DNA of 37,939 bases from Candidatus Rokuibacteriota bacterium (lineage in GTDB: Bacteria > Methylomirabilota > Methylomirabilia > Rokubacteriales > CSP1-6), in the NCBI GenBank assembly GCA_003220535.1, contig QHSU01000014.1, positions 1-37,939 of the forward strand. The letters run 5' to 3'. The notes below the pieces were generated by a model, which saw only the letters and a program-made list of their open reading frames with translations, was not told the DNA's origin and did not search any database. Made by a program: the position numbers and the translations under genes. Below, piece after piece: positions 1 to 9,378 of this stretch; position 1 is the stretch's first letter; the number at the start of each line of letters is the position of its first letter.

Positions 1-712
1 CCTTGAGGAACGCGTGGGTTTCCGGGAGGTTCTCGCAGCTCGTTCCCTCTCGCTCGTAGAGATAGGGCACGGCATCCAGGCGGAGCCCGTCTACACCGCG
101 CTCGAGCCAGAAGTCGACAACCCGCTGCATGCTGCGTCGCACCTCGGGATGGTCGTAGTTGAGGTCCGGTTGATGCGCGTAGAAGCGGTGCCAGTAATGG
201 GCGTGGGCGACCGGGTCCCAGGTCCAGTTGGAGGGTTCGAAGTCTTTGAAGATGATCCGGGCTTCCCGATACTTCTCGGGGGTGTCACTCCACACATAGA
301 ACTTGCGCCAGTGATTCCTGGGCTTGGCCTGACGGGCCCGCCGAAACCACGGGTGCTGGTCGGACGTGTGGTTGAGCACGAGCTCGATGATGACGCGGAG
401 ACCTCGGCGGTGCGCCTCACGCAGAAAGGCCTTGAAGTCGCGCATCGTGCCGTACGCTGCGTGAATCCCGGTATAGTCCGCGGTGTCGTAGCCGTCGTCC
501 TTCAGGGGCGAGGGGCAGAAAGGGAGCAGCCAGAGGGCGGTCACGCCGAGATCCTGCAGGTAGTCGAGCCGTTGGGTCAGGCCAGGGAAATCGCCGACGC
601 CATCCCCGTCGCTGTCGTAGAACGTGCGGACGTGGAGCTCGTAAATGATCGCGTCTTTGTACCAGAGGGGATCGTCCGTCAGCCCGAAGACGTCAGGAGG
701 CATCCTGGCCAT
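1..712 (-). CDS. treS: Trehalose synthase (maltose glucosyltransferase), 5' part
   Basis: Partial gene running off the left edge; 237 codons are visible from an ATG at 712. TreS (GH13) interconverts maltose and trehalose in the cytoplasm and links trehalose and glycogen metabolism. The start [20 protein letters not shown] (residues 18-37), the [21 protein letters not shown] stretch, [13 protein letters not shown], the GH13 region [10 protein letters not shown] (about 110-118) and region [12 protein letters not shown] with the nucleophile Asp213 are all typical of TreS. The rest of the (beta/alpha)8 barrel and any fused maltokinase domain lie outside the window. The upstream 712-880 has no clear gene. 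Other GH13 enzymes share the catalytic motifs, but the N-terminal signature is TreS-like. Confidence 0.88.
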   Translation of the reverse strand, partial: MARMPPDVFGLTDDPLWYKDAIIYELHVRTFYDSDGDGVGDFPGLTQRLDYLQDLGVTALWLLPFCPSPLKDDGYDTADYTGIHAAYGTMRDFKAFLREAHRRGLRVIIELVLNHTSDQHPWFRRARQAKPRNHWRKFYVWSDTPEKYREARIIFKDFEPSNWTWDPVAHAHYWHRFYAHQPDLNYDHPEVRRSMQRVVDFWLERGVDGLRLDAVPYLYEREGTSCENLPETHAFLK

Positions 713-880
713 CGTCCCAGTCCCCGAGCCCCAGGGAGCCCGAGATCTCTGATCCGGCACTGCATTTCGACGCTCGGCGCCGGAGGGATCCGGACGAGCT
801 CCACGTCACCCGGCAGGTCATTCCAATGAAACTATGACAAGAAAGCCACGCTGACGTCCGGAGTCAGCAGACGACTCACT

Positions 881-1069
881 TCAAAGCATACCGGCCCGGC
901 AGGGAAAGGCAACGTGAGGCACTGTCCTGGTCAGAAACCTCATCGACGCAGCCGCCGTCGCGGATCGCCCGATCCCGTCGCTGGCGGGCTCGTCGCCGGT
1001 CATCGTGCCGTGCGGGCTGTGGTCGTGGACGAACTCTTCAAGGTCGGCGAGGAGGTCCACTGGGTTCAC
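881..1069 (-). pseudogene. Decayed small ORF, ADLEEFVHDH family (copy 1)
   Basis: From a GTG at 1069 the frame reads VNPVDLLADLEEFVHDHSPH followed by GTMTGDEPAS, then loses resemblance to its sibling. A second copy at 11388-11586 reads LTGLVADLEEFAYDHHPHGP and continues into a Cys-containing segment (ACPCGVVFER) that is absent here. I infer a remnant of a short lineage-type protein of unknown function with its 3' half lost. The GTG overlaps the TGA of the preceding broken ORF (GTGA), so the two were probably translationally coupled. Confidence 0.5.
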
Positions 1070-1349
1070 GAGATGAGTTCGTCGGTGTCTACCACAGACC
1101 AACCGAGCTTCCTCAAGGAGGGCTCGAGACGATGGCGTCGCTCGGCTCGCCGCCTCTCTACTCCAGCAACCGTGTCATGGGGCTCTCGCCGCTCCCCTTC
1201 ACGACGGTCGAGGCGACCCTTACATCGCGCCAGTCCTTAAAGTGCAGGCGTAACTCTTCGTACCGGTCCAGACGGGTACGGCCCACGACAAAGATAAGCA
1301 CGTCTACTTCCTCGTTAGCAGATCGCTCGAGATCATCGGTCCCACTCCG
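1066..1349 (-). pseudogene. Frameshifted small ORF with a DRREGERR motif
   Basis: One frame reads VDVLIFVVGRTRLDRYEELR then LHFKDWRDVRV. The neighbouring frame carries on with DRREGERREPHDTVAGVERR, then RAERRHRLEPSLRKLGW, and stops at 1066. The two halves only make sense joined by a one-base shift near 1230, so I read a single broken gene of unknown function (about 90 residues). The charged RRxGERR tail is its most distinctive part. Its 5' end is lost where the plus-strand recombinase homology begins (about 1348), suggesting a recombination junction there. Confidence 0.5.
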
Positions 1350-2229
1350 GACGGTTGAAGCGGATCGACGCCAGCTCGACCTGCTGAAGGCCGAGTTCGG
1401 TGGGGAGACGCCACTGGTCGAGATCACGGCCAGCCGTATCAGCGAGTACAAGGCCAAGCGGCTCTCAGCCGTGCGTACCATCGGCAAAGGAGAGGGCGCG
1501 GCCGAGCGTCGGCTGACCGCCGCCGCTGTCAACCGCCCACTGGCGCTGCTCCGCCACCTACTCCGGCTGGCTCATGAGGAATGGGAGGCCATCGACAACG
1601 TGCCCCGCATCCGGCTCGAGAAGGAGCCGCAGGGCCGCCTGCGCTGGCTCACACAGGAGGAGATCACGCGGCTGCTAGACGCAGCCGCCAAGTCGAGGAA
1701 CAAGGAGCTGCGCGCCGCAGTCATCATCGCGTTGAACACCGGCCTACGCCGCGGCGAGCTGCTCGGACTGGCATGGGAACGCGTCGAGCTGGGCCGCGGT
1801 GTCATCCGCCTTGAGATGACGAAGAGCGGGCGGCGCCGTGAAGTCCCGATGAACGACGACTCGTACCGCGCGCTGGTCGGCCTTGGTCCGAAGGCCGCAG
1901 GCCGAGTCTTCAAGACCCGCTACATCCAGACGGCCTACAACAACGCCGTCGAGGCCGCGAAGCTCGACGACGTCAACTTCCACACCTTACGCCACACATT
2001 CGCATCCTGGGCGGTCATGCGAGGGGTGACGCTCAAGGAGCTGCAGGAGCTTCTCGGCCATGCTTCGCTGGCCATGACGATGCGCTACGCCCACCTCGCT
2101 CCCGAGCACCTCCGCACGGCGGTCAGCCGCCTCGAGGGCCTCACGAGCTCTGAGCCCGCCTCAGCTTCAGCGCAAGCCTCAACGCAAGAGTCTGTCGAGA
2201 CCGTGGGGGCGCTGCAGAACTCTCTGTAG
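1132..2229 (+). CDS. Tyrosine recombinase with replaced N-terminus (tRNA-Asn integrase relic)
   Basis: Phage/island-type tyrosine integrase. Homology starts near residue 73 (position about 1348) with a core-binding segment (TVEADRRQLDLLKAEFGG, ITASRISEYKAKRL). The catalytic domain follows with every catalytic residue: Arg in NTGLRRGELLGL (about 206), Lys231 in TKSGRRREVP, His284 and Arg287 in FHTLRHTFAS, His310 in LLGHAS and the nucleophile Tyr319 in MTMRYAHL. Residues 1-72 are antisense readthrough of a broken minus-strand gene and are not integrase-like, so the true N-terminus, including the DNA-binding arm, appears lost. The stop lies 4 nt from the encoded CCA of tRNA-Asn, as expected for an element that targets that tRNA. 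No start with a Shine-Dalgarno sequence is visible at the homology boundary, so activity is doubtful. Confidence 0.75.
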   Translation: MASLGSPPLYSSNRVMGLSPLPFTTVEATLTSRQSLKCRRNSSYRSRRVRPTTKISTSTSSLADRSRSSVPLRTVEADRRQLDLLKAEFGGETPLVEITASRISEYKAKRLSAVRTIGKGEGAAERRLTAAAVNRPLALLRHLLRLAHEEWEAIDNVPRIRLEKEPQGRLRWLTQEEITRLLDAAAKSRNKELRAAVIIALNTGLRRGELLGLAWERVELGRGVIRLEMTKSGRRREVPMNDDSYRALVGLGPKAAGRVFKTRYIQTAYNNAVEAAKLDDVNFHTLRHTFASWAVMRGVTLKELQELLGHASLAMTMRYAHLAPEHLRTAVSRLEGLTSSEPASASAQASTQESVETVGALQNSL

Positions 2230-2233
2230 TAGT

Positions 2234-2309
2234 TGGCTCCCCGGGCTGGGCTCGAACCAGCGACTTCCTGATTAACAGTCAGGCGCTCTACCAACTGAGC
2301 TACCGGGGA
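2234..2309 (-). tRNA. tRNA-Asn(GTT), CCA encoded
   Basis: Cloverleaf on the minus strand. The acceptor TCCCCGG (from 2309) pairs with CCGGGGA, the D-arm is TAGCTCAGTTGGTAGAGC, the anticodon loop CTGTTAA gives GTT, and the T-arm is GCTGG-TTCGAGC-CCAGC. Discriminator G is at 2237 and CCA is encoded at 2236-2234. It sits tail-to-tail with the integrase ending at 2229. Confidence 0.95.
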
Positions 2310-2423
2310 ACGATCGAATCTTACCGCAGTTTTGCTGGAACCTACGATCGGGCCCAGCCGGTCCGCGGGAGCGCTGGCGGGCTTGTGGCCCGCGGGCTTT
2401 CCGTAGTCCCGACGCCTAGGCGC

Positions 2424-4416
<1,993 letters not shown>

Positions 4417-4445
4417 GACGCTTCAGCCCGTGCGATGCGCGGGCG

Positions 4446-4483
4446 CCGGCCCGGGCCGTCATGGTCCGGGCCGGTTCTTTTCT
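4446..4483 (+). terminator. Rho-independent terminator after groEL
   Basis: The stem CCGGCCCGG (4446-4454) pairs with CCGGGCCGG (4466-4474), and the following run TTCTTTTCT serves groEL. It sits between groEL and the convergent recR, whose stop is at 4482-4484, so the hairpin may limit readthrough from both sides. Confidence 0.8.
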
Positions 4484-5084
4484 AGCTGATCTCGCGGCGG
4501 CCTTCGAGGGCCTTCGAGAGGGTCACCTGGTCGGCGTATTCGAGGTCGCCGCCGACGGGCAGCCCGCGCGCGATCCGCGTGATGCGCAGCCCGAGCGGCC
4601 GCAAGAGCTTCGCCAGATAGAGCGCCGTCGCCTCGCCCTCCACGTTGGGATTGGTCGCCAGGATGACCTCCGCGATCGCGCTCCCTTCGAGTCGTGCCAG
4701 CAGCTCACGCACCTTCAAGTCGTCAGGACCGATGCCGTCGAGCGGTGAGAGCGCGCCCAGCAGCACGTGATAGCGGCCGCGGTATTCGCCCGTGCGCTCC
4801 ATCGCGAGGAGATCGTTCGGCTCCTCGACGACACAGAGCACGCGCCCGTCGCGCGCCGGCTCGGCGCAGATGCGGCAGGGGTTCCGATCGGTGACGTTGA
4901 AGCAGATCGTGCAGTAGACGATCCGGTCCTTTACGGCGACGAGCGACTCGGACAGCTCGCGGACTTCCTCGACGGGGCGCTTGAGCAGGAAGAACGTGAG
5001 CCGCTGTGCCGTCTTGGGTCCGATACCGGGAAGACGCTGGAGGGCTTCGATCAGCCGGGCGACGGGCTCGGGGTAATACGTCAA
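4482..5084 (-). CDS. recR: Recombination mediator RecR
   Basis: 200 residues, full length. RecR with RecF/RecO loads RecA at gaps in damaged DNA. An N-terminal helix-hairpin-helix ([12 protein letters not shown], about 18-29) is followed by a zinc finger with Cys58, Cys61, Cys70 and Cys73, and a Toprim domain beginning [13 protein letters not shown] and containing [14 protein letters not shown]. The start is TTG at 5084, giving the family-typical [15 protein letters not shown]. It lies 12 bases after ybaB in the conserved dnaX-ybaB-recR order. Confidence 0.97.
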   Translation of the reverse strand: MTYYPEPVARLIEALQRLPGIGPKTAQRLTFFLLKRPVEEVRELSESLVAVKDRIVYCTICFNVTDRNPCRICAEPARDGRVLCVVEEPNDLLAMERTGEYRGRYHVLLGALSPLDGIGPDDLKVRELLARLEGSAIAEVILATNPNVEGEATALYLAKLLRPLGLRITRIARGLPVGGDLEYADQVTLSKALEGRREIS

Positions 5085-5096
5085 CGAATCCCTGTC

Positions 5097-5411
5097 CTAC
5101 ATTCCGAGACCGGGGATCTTGAGGCCGCCGGTCAGCTTGCCGAGCTCCTGCTGCACGAGCTCGCGCGATTTCCTGAGCGCTTCGTTGCACGCCGCGAGCA
5201 CGAGGTCCTCCAGCATCTGGGCGTCGTCCTTGTTGATGACCTCGGGGTCGATCTTCACCGCGGTGAGCTCTTGCTTGCCGTTCGCCTCGACCGTCACCAT
5301 GCCGCCGCCCGCCGTGGCCTCGACCTTCCGCTTGCCGACTTCCTCCTGCAGCGCCGCCATCTGTGCCTGCAGCTTCTGCGCTTCCTTCATGATGTTCCCG
5401 AACCCCTTCAC
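5097..5411 (-). CDS. ybaB: YbaB/EbfC nucleoid-associated protein
   Basis: 104 residues, normal for the family. Dimeric DNA-binding protein of the nucleoid, usually co-transcribed with dnaX and recR. The sequence has the coiled N-terminal helix (KGFGNIMKEAQKLQAQMAAL) and the central VEATAGGGMVTVEANGKQEL, which are diagnostic. The start is GTG at 5411, and its GTGA overlaps the dnaX stop, implying translational coupling. Confidence 0.95.
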   Translation of the reverse strand: MKGFGNIMKEAQKLQAQMAALQEEVGKRKVEATAGGGMVTVEANGKQELTAVKIDPEVINKDDAQMLEDLVLAACNEALRKSRELVQQELGKLTGGLKIPGLGM

Positions 5412-7138
5412 TGGCCTTCTCCTTCCGGCAGGCGCGGTCGCACCGCGACCACCTCGCCCTGGAATTCGGCGATCGCCGCCTGAACCGCGGGATGCGTCGC
5501 GATGGCGCCAGCGGCCTCGCCGCCCGACACCACGTTGATGCGCTCGGCCCCGGCCACGCAGCGCCTCACCGCCTGCACGACCAGCTCGCGGTTCGCGACG
5601 TCCGCAAGCATGTCACGGTGGAAATGATTCCCGAGCAGGACGATCGTCAGCTCGCGCTCGCTCACGCCGCTCGGTTTCGCCTGCGTCAGCACGGCCCCGA
5701 GCGTCGGCTTGCGCTTCATGACTTCATCTACCACCCGCGCCCAGGCCGTCGAGAGCTCCGTGTCGACCGGCGGCGCCGCAGACGGTGGCGGACCCGACGA
5801 CGGCCCCGGGGCCGAAGACGGGGCCATGGTGGGCGCCGGCGCTGGTGGTGCCGCCCGCGGGGCGGGCGGCGGGCTGACCGACGCGGGCGCCGAGGGCCGG
5901 CGCGTCTCGGCGCGCGGCGCCGCGGGCTCGGCCCCCGGCAGCAGGCTCGTCTGGGCCGCCGCGGCCGGCGCCGCCGGCATCGCCAGCGCGTGCTGCCGGA
6001 TCTCGCGGTGCGCCTCGTCGACGCGACGCAGAAGGTCGTCGAGCGCCTGGGGTACCGGGCGCCGCGTGGCGCGCACGGTGGCGATCTCCAGCTCGACGCG
6101 TGGGTGCGGCGACTCACGCATGAGCGCGTCGGCCTCCAGGAAGGCGCGGAGCACGTAGAGGATCTCGTCCAGGCTCGTCCCTTCCCCGAGCTTGCGCAGC
6201 TCGTTGCCCTCGGTGTGGGTGAGATCGGCGGGCTTCGCGTTCGGGGCGGCCTTGAGCACGAGCGTCAGACGCAAGAGCTCGATGACGTCGCGCGCGAACG
6301 CCAGGAGGTCTTCGCCCTCACGCGCCGCGCGATCGATCGCCTCGAGCGCCGCGCCGGTGTCGTGTCCGACCATCGCCGTCGCGAACGCGCGCACCGTCAC
6401 CGGCGCCGTCGCGCCCAGAAGCTTCGCGGTCGTCTCCGCTTCGAGCCGGCCATTGCCGTAGGCGATCGCGGTATCCAGCAGCGAGAGCGCGTCGCGCAGC
6501 GAGCCCTCGGCGGCGCGCACGACGACCGGCAGCACCGCCGGCTCGAACGGGATCTTCTCCTCGGTCAGGATGTGCTCGAGCGACGCCCGGAGCGCGTCGG
6601 GGGCGATCGGGCGGAAGTCGAAGCGCTGCACCCGCGAGAGCACGGTCGCCGGGATCTCGCGCGGGTCGGTCGTGGCGAGTACGAAGACGATGTGCGGCGG
6701 CGGCTCCTCGAGGGTCTTCAGCAGCGCGTTGAAGGCGGCCTCGGTGAGCTGGTGGACCTCGTCGATGATGTAGACCTTGTACCGCCCGCGTGCCGGCGTG
6801 TACTTCACGTTCTCGCGGAGCGTGCGGATCTCCTCGATGCCCCGGTTGGAGGCGCCGTCGATCTCGAGCACGTCCACGAGCGTCCCGGCCTGGCTCTCGA
6901 CGCACACCGCGCACTTGCCGCAGGGCTCGGGGCCCGTCCGTGCGGCGCAGAGCAGCGCGCGCGCGAGCAGGCGCGCCGTGGTCGTCTTGCCGATGCCCCG
7001 CGGGCCCGCGAAGAGATACGCGTGCGCGATGCGGCCGGACGCGAGCGCGTTCCGCAGCGTCCGGGTGATCGCGTCCTGGCCGACGACCGCGTCGAACGTC
7101 TGCGGCCGCCACTTGCGGGCGAGAACCTGATAACTCAT
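5408..7138 (-). CDS. dnaX: DNA polymerase III subunits gamma/tau
   Basis: 576 residues from the ATG at 7138 (MSYQVLARKWRPQTF, the conserved family start). Clamp-loader ATPase of the replisome. Walker A is GPRGIGKT (45-52), the zinc module uses Cys64, Cys73, Cys76 and Cys79, Walker B/DExH is IIDEVHQ, and the sensor stretch LLKTLEEPPPHIVFVLATTD follows. Residues about 390-460 are a Pro/Ala-rich linker. A C-terminal domain (TELSTAWARVVDEVMKRKP onward) suggests tau. An extension upstream to GTG would overlap the leader. No programmed-frameshift slippery run was obvious. It is first in the dnaX-ybaB-recR operon and lies downstream of the SRP RNA. Confidence 0.96.
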   Translation of the reverse strand: MSYQVLARKWRPQTFDAVVGQDAITRTLRNALASGRIAHAYLFAGPRGIGKTTTARLLARALLCAARTGPEPCGKCAVCVESQAGTLVDVLEIDGASNRGIEEIRTLRENVKYTPARGRYKVYIIDEVHQLTEAAFNALLKTLEEPPPHIVFVLATTDPREIPATVLSRVQRFDFRPIAPDALRASLEHILTEEKIPFEPAVLPVVVRAAEGSLRDALSLLDTAIAYGNGRLEAETTAKLLGATAPVTVRAFATAMVGHDTGAALEAIDRAAREGEDLLAFARDVIELLRLTLVLKAAPNAKPADLTHTEGNELRKLGEGTSLDEILYVLRAFLEADALMRESPHPRVELEIATVRATRRPVPQALDDLLRRVDEAHREIRQHALAMPAAPAAAAQTSLLPGAEPAAPRAETRRPSAPASVSPPPAPRAAPPAPAPTMAPSSAPGPSSGPPPSAAPPVDTELSTAWARVVDEVMKRKPTLGAVLTQAKPSGVSERELTIVLLGNHFHRDMLADVANRELVVQAVRRCVAGAERINVVSGGEAAGAIATHPAVQAAIAEFQGEVVAVRPRLPEGEGQ

Positions 7139-7203
7139 CGAATCATGACCGTGCACCCTCCTTCGAACGGACCGTCCTGCGATCTCTCCCCGGAACCTGC
7201 TCC

Positions 7204-7300
7204 GGTCAGGTACTCCCACGGCACACGAGAGGGTCGCCTTACCGTTGCTCCCTTCCGGGCCTGGCGGGGTTCGACGATTCTCATTGCGTGGGGCCCAACC
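7204..7300 (-). ncRNA. ffs: Signal recognition particle RNA (4.5S type)
   Basis: The minus strand reads GCCAGGCCCGGAAGGGAGCA, the SRP RNA apical loop and domain IV core that binds Ffh. Flanking arms (GGGCCCCACGCAATGAGA against TCTCGTGTGCCGTGGGAG) close the hairpin, giving a short RNA of about 97 nt without an Alu domain. The ends are estimated. It lies just upstream of dnaX, a common arrangement in bacteria. Confidence 0.92.
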
Positions 7301-7379
7301 TTCAACGCCGCCCCGTGAAGCTCATTCAACACGATCCGTCCTCGAGAGGGAATTCAACCCCGCTGAAGCGGATTGCGGG

Positions 7380-7442
7380 TTACAGGGCACCGCTAACTCC
7401 CCGTCTAGCACGGCCAAGCTGAATTCTGGCGGAGGGGCCGGG
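7380..7442. repeat. 63-bp direct repeat, left copy (tRNA-Ser(GGA) 3' end and flank)
   Basis: Matches 12916-12978 with one mismatch (7385 G, 12921 A). It spans the last 13 bases of tRNA-Ser(GGA) plus CCA and about 47 bases beyond its 3' end. The same orientation in both copies suggests attachment-site duplication or a segmental duplication. Confidence 0.9.
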
Positions 7443-7519
7443 ATTCGAACCCGGGGCACAGGGGTTACCCGTGCACGGCATTTCCAGTGCCGCACCTTCG
7501 GCCGCTCGGTCACCCCTCC
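7427..7519 (-). tRNA. tRNA-Ser(GGA), CCA encoded
   Basis: The acceptor GGAGGGG (from 7519) pairs with CCCCTCC. The anticodon stem-loop CGGCA-CTGGAAA-TGCCG gives GGA. The long type II variable arm (GTGCACGGGTAACCCCTGTGC) is typical of tRNA-Ser, and the T-arm is CCGGG-TTCGAAT-CCCGG. Discriminator G is at 7430 and CCA at 7429-7427. Confidence 0.95.
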
Positions 7520-7553
7520 TTCTTCCTATTTGCCGGCAGCACACGTGAATAAT

Positions 7554-7648
7554 TGGCGGAGGGGAGAGGATTTGAACCCCCGAGGGACCTTCTGGGCCCC
7601 TATCCGATTTCGAGTCGGACGCCTTCGACCGGGCTCGGCCACCCCTCC
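7554..7648 (-). tRNA. tRNA-Ser(CGA), CCA encoded
   Basis: The acceptor GGAGGGG (from 7648) pairs with CCCCTCC. The anticodon stem-loop TCCGA-CTCGAAA-TCGGA gives CGA, with a long variable arm. The T-stem is slightly weak (GGGGG against CCTCT, two G-U pairs). Discriminator G is at 7557 and CCA at 7556-7554. Its 5' half is duplicated exactly at 11928-11970, and a broken integrase begins 7 bases from its 5' end. Confidence 0.93.
7606..7648. repeat. 43-bp direct repeat, left copy (tRNA-Ser(CGA) 5' half; att-like)
   Basis: Exact match to 11928-11970. It runs from the 3' side of the anticodon loop to the 5' end of tRNA-Ser(CGA). With the adjacent integrase relic, the pair looks like attL/attR of a 4.3-kb element. 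Confidence 0.85.
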
Positions 7649-7654
7649 ACATAT

Positions 7655-8288
7655 TTACAATGCACGCGACGCCTCATCCTGCAGGCGAGTCAAGTTGGAG
7701 TCAAGTTCCACCACGGGATTCGGCGCCCCAGTGCGCTGCGGAGTCGGGCTCCCCTGGCCGCCAGGAGCGACAAGCTTCTCGACGGCGCTTCGCAGGTGGT
7801 CCGGACTAAGGTGGCTGTAGCGCTCCACCATCGCCAGCGAGCGCCAACCGCCGAGCGTCTGAAGCGTCCGCGGCTCCACGCCGTTCATCGTGAGCCGGCT
7901 GGCCCAAGTGTGTCTCAGCCCATGCCAGGACACGCCCTCCAGCCGCGCCGCTTCCTCATCCCGGTCTGCCTCACGGAGTGCGTCTTGGGCGCGCCGGACC
8001 GCCCGGCGGAAGAACTTGTCAGGCTCGCGGTAGCGCCCCGGGAAGACGTGCTCGTGCACCAGGTCAGGTACTCATCCGCGTACTCGGAGAACGTGATCCG
8101 CTGCGCCTCGCTCGCCCGCTTCTCTTGGGCGGCGACAAGAGCCTTCTGGCGCTCATCGCGCGGGCACCATCCCGGCTGGTCATGGGCGCGCTTCTTCCTC
8201 GCGTGGTAAGCCCGGATGGCCTCAGTCTTCACTGGGCCAACTAGTTCCTTGTGTGGGTTGGGGCACCCGGGGAACCATCGTCAGACAT
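7655..8288 (-). pseudogene. Broken tyrosine integrase next to tRNA-Ser(CGA)
   Basis: A possible original start at 8288 (MSD) is out of frame by one base with RWFPGCPNPHKELVGPVK, which leads into TEAIRAYHARKKRAHDQPGW and the start of a core-binding domain (ITFSEYADEYLTW, about 8080). The next frame then jumps directly to the C-terminal catalytic part VHEHVFPGRYREPDKFFRRA, GVSWHGLRHTWASRL, LGGWRSLAMVERYSHLSPDH. About 150 residues, including the first catalytic Arg, are missing, with a frame change at the junction. The His-x-x-Arg, the second conserved position (Trp of GGW) and Tyr survive. It is non-functional as it stands. It ends 7 bases from tRNA-Ser(CGA), supporting its role in inserting this segment. 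Confidence 0.82.
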
Positions 8289-8704
8289 ACCCCCCGGCAA
8301 CAAAGGGGTCCCATCCAAAACGAGCACAAAGTAATAAAATAAGTCACTTACAACTGGTGGCCCAGCCGTCTGTGGACGGACTGGACGCCCACGCATCAAG
8401 CAGGCCACTGGCCTCTCCTGCCATGAGGGCGATGCCCGCAGGAGCGAGGCCACCGTCTAGTCTATCCGCGCACTGCACGACCAACGGGCCAAGAAGGCCT
8501 AGCGCTCTGTAGATTCCTTCGCCTTCATCGCCTTGCAGTTCACCGGATCCACGCAATGTAGGATGCGTGCGCCCAGGGCAGACGAGTTCGTGTCGGGCTC
8601 CAGCCAGCACCGTTCGGCAGGTACATGGTCGCGCCTGGTGAACGAGATCGGAACGCCCACAAGATCACACGGCCTCGCCATGTGCCTAGCATCGCACGAT
8701 GGAG
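8289..8704. other. No convincing gene; AT-rich patch
   Basis: No frame here has recognisable protein character. The stretch around 8325-8355 (AGTAATAAAATAAGTCAC) is strikingly AT-rich for this GC-rich window and lies upstream of the broken integrase, so it may hold that gene's old promoter or be a foreign remnant. Confidence 0.4.
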
Positions 8705-8725
8705 GCCGCGCGGCCGAGTCGAGTC

Positions 8726-8828
8726 TCACTTCCCCTTCGGTCCGAGCGGGTCCACGGTGTCGGGAAGGCAGACATACTGCATGAAGGGGTTGCCGTCCTT
8801 TGTCTTGACAGTGGTGCCTGACGTTCGG
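8726..8828 (-). pseudogene. Relic of a short ORF ending MQYVCLPDTVDPLGPKGK
   Basis: This frame reads TVKTKDGNPFMQYVCLPDTV then DPLGPKGK and stops at 8726. An in-frame stop just upstream and the lack of a start show that only the tail is left. The composition looks like a real protein, and I recall similar tails in lineage-type hypothetical proteins, but the function is unknown. Confidence 0.35.
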
Positions 8829-8880
8829 TCTCATTGTCGACTACCCCCCGGCTCGTGCCTGTCATGGTGCGAACCCGAAG

Positions 8881-8976
8881 TCACAGGCCGAGGAGGTACA
8901 CCACCGCTGCGAGCGCGACGATCAGCGCTGAAATGATTACCGCCGTGATGCGACGTGCGTCCCACGGTCGGCTCAT
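8881..8976 (-). CDS. Possible 31-residue single-pass membrane peptide
   Basis: An ATG at 8976 gives MSRPWDARRITAVIISALIV then ALAAVVYLLGL and a stop: a short basic N-terminus followed by one continuous hydrophobic helix of about 20 residues. This is the shape of a small membrane protein (positive-inside rule predicts N-in). No Shine-Dalgarno sequence is visible, so expression is uncertain. Confidence 0.35.
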   Translation of the reverse strand: MSRPWDARRITAVIISALIVALAAVVYLLGL

Positions 8977-9079
8977 CGGAGAATCGTGAGCAGTGGGGGC
9001 CTTCGTGCGAGTCGCGTGGTTGACCTCCGTCACGAGAGTCAATTGAACTAGCCCGCGCGCCGTTCTGACTCCTCAGCGC

Positions 9080-9370
9080 CTAGCCATCGCGGCTGGCCTG
9101 TCGTAGCGCCTCCCACGCCGCACGCTGCACCGCGTGCCATGGCGTGCGCTCCCACGCGGAGCCCGTGACACTAGTCGGACTATGCTCCATGCCCGTCACA
9201 TAGAAGATCGCTCGACAGCCCTTCTCGTCGTACCGGGTGAGCTGGAGGTCGTAGCCCTGGCGGGCCATGCCGACGGTGATTCGTCCGATGCCCGCCCAGG
9301 AGTCGAGCCAGGAGCGGAGGGTGTGGAGCGCGAGTGCTGCTCGCAAGAGCTGGCCGCGCTGGTCGAGCAC
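9080..9370 (-). CDS. Conserved-looking 96-residue protein, LRSWLDSWAGIG type
   Basis: A GTG at 9370 starts VLDQRGQLLRAALALHTLRS, followed by WLDSWAGIGRITVGMARQGY, LTRYDEKGCRAIFYVTGMEH and WERTPWHAVQRAAWEALRQA. The regular alternation of aromatic and charged residues and the two relics elsewhere in the window (34461-34535, and MLDQRGQLL just after the ABC gene ending at 35103) indicate a real family. The function is not recognised. No transmembrane segment is seen. It follows the DMT transporter by 8 bases. The GTG is supported by the ATG at the matching position downstream of the ABC gene. Confidence 0.55.
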   Translation of the reverse strand: MLDQRGQLLRAALALHTLRSWLDSWAGIGRITVGMARQGYDLQLTRYDEKGCRAIFYVTGMEHSPTSVTGSAWERTPWHAVQRAAWEALRQASRDG

Positions 9371-9378
9371 GTGCTTGT

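Noticed and set aside
5492..7318. 608-codon open frame antisense to dnaX
   Set aside because: Arg/Ala/Gly-rich shadow without domain character; it also crosses the SRP RNA.
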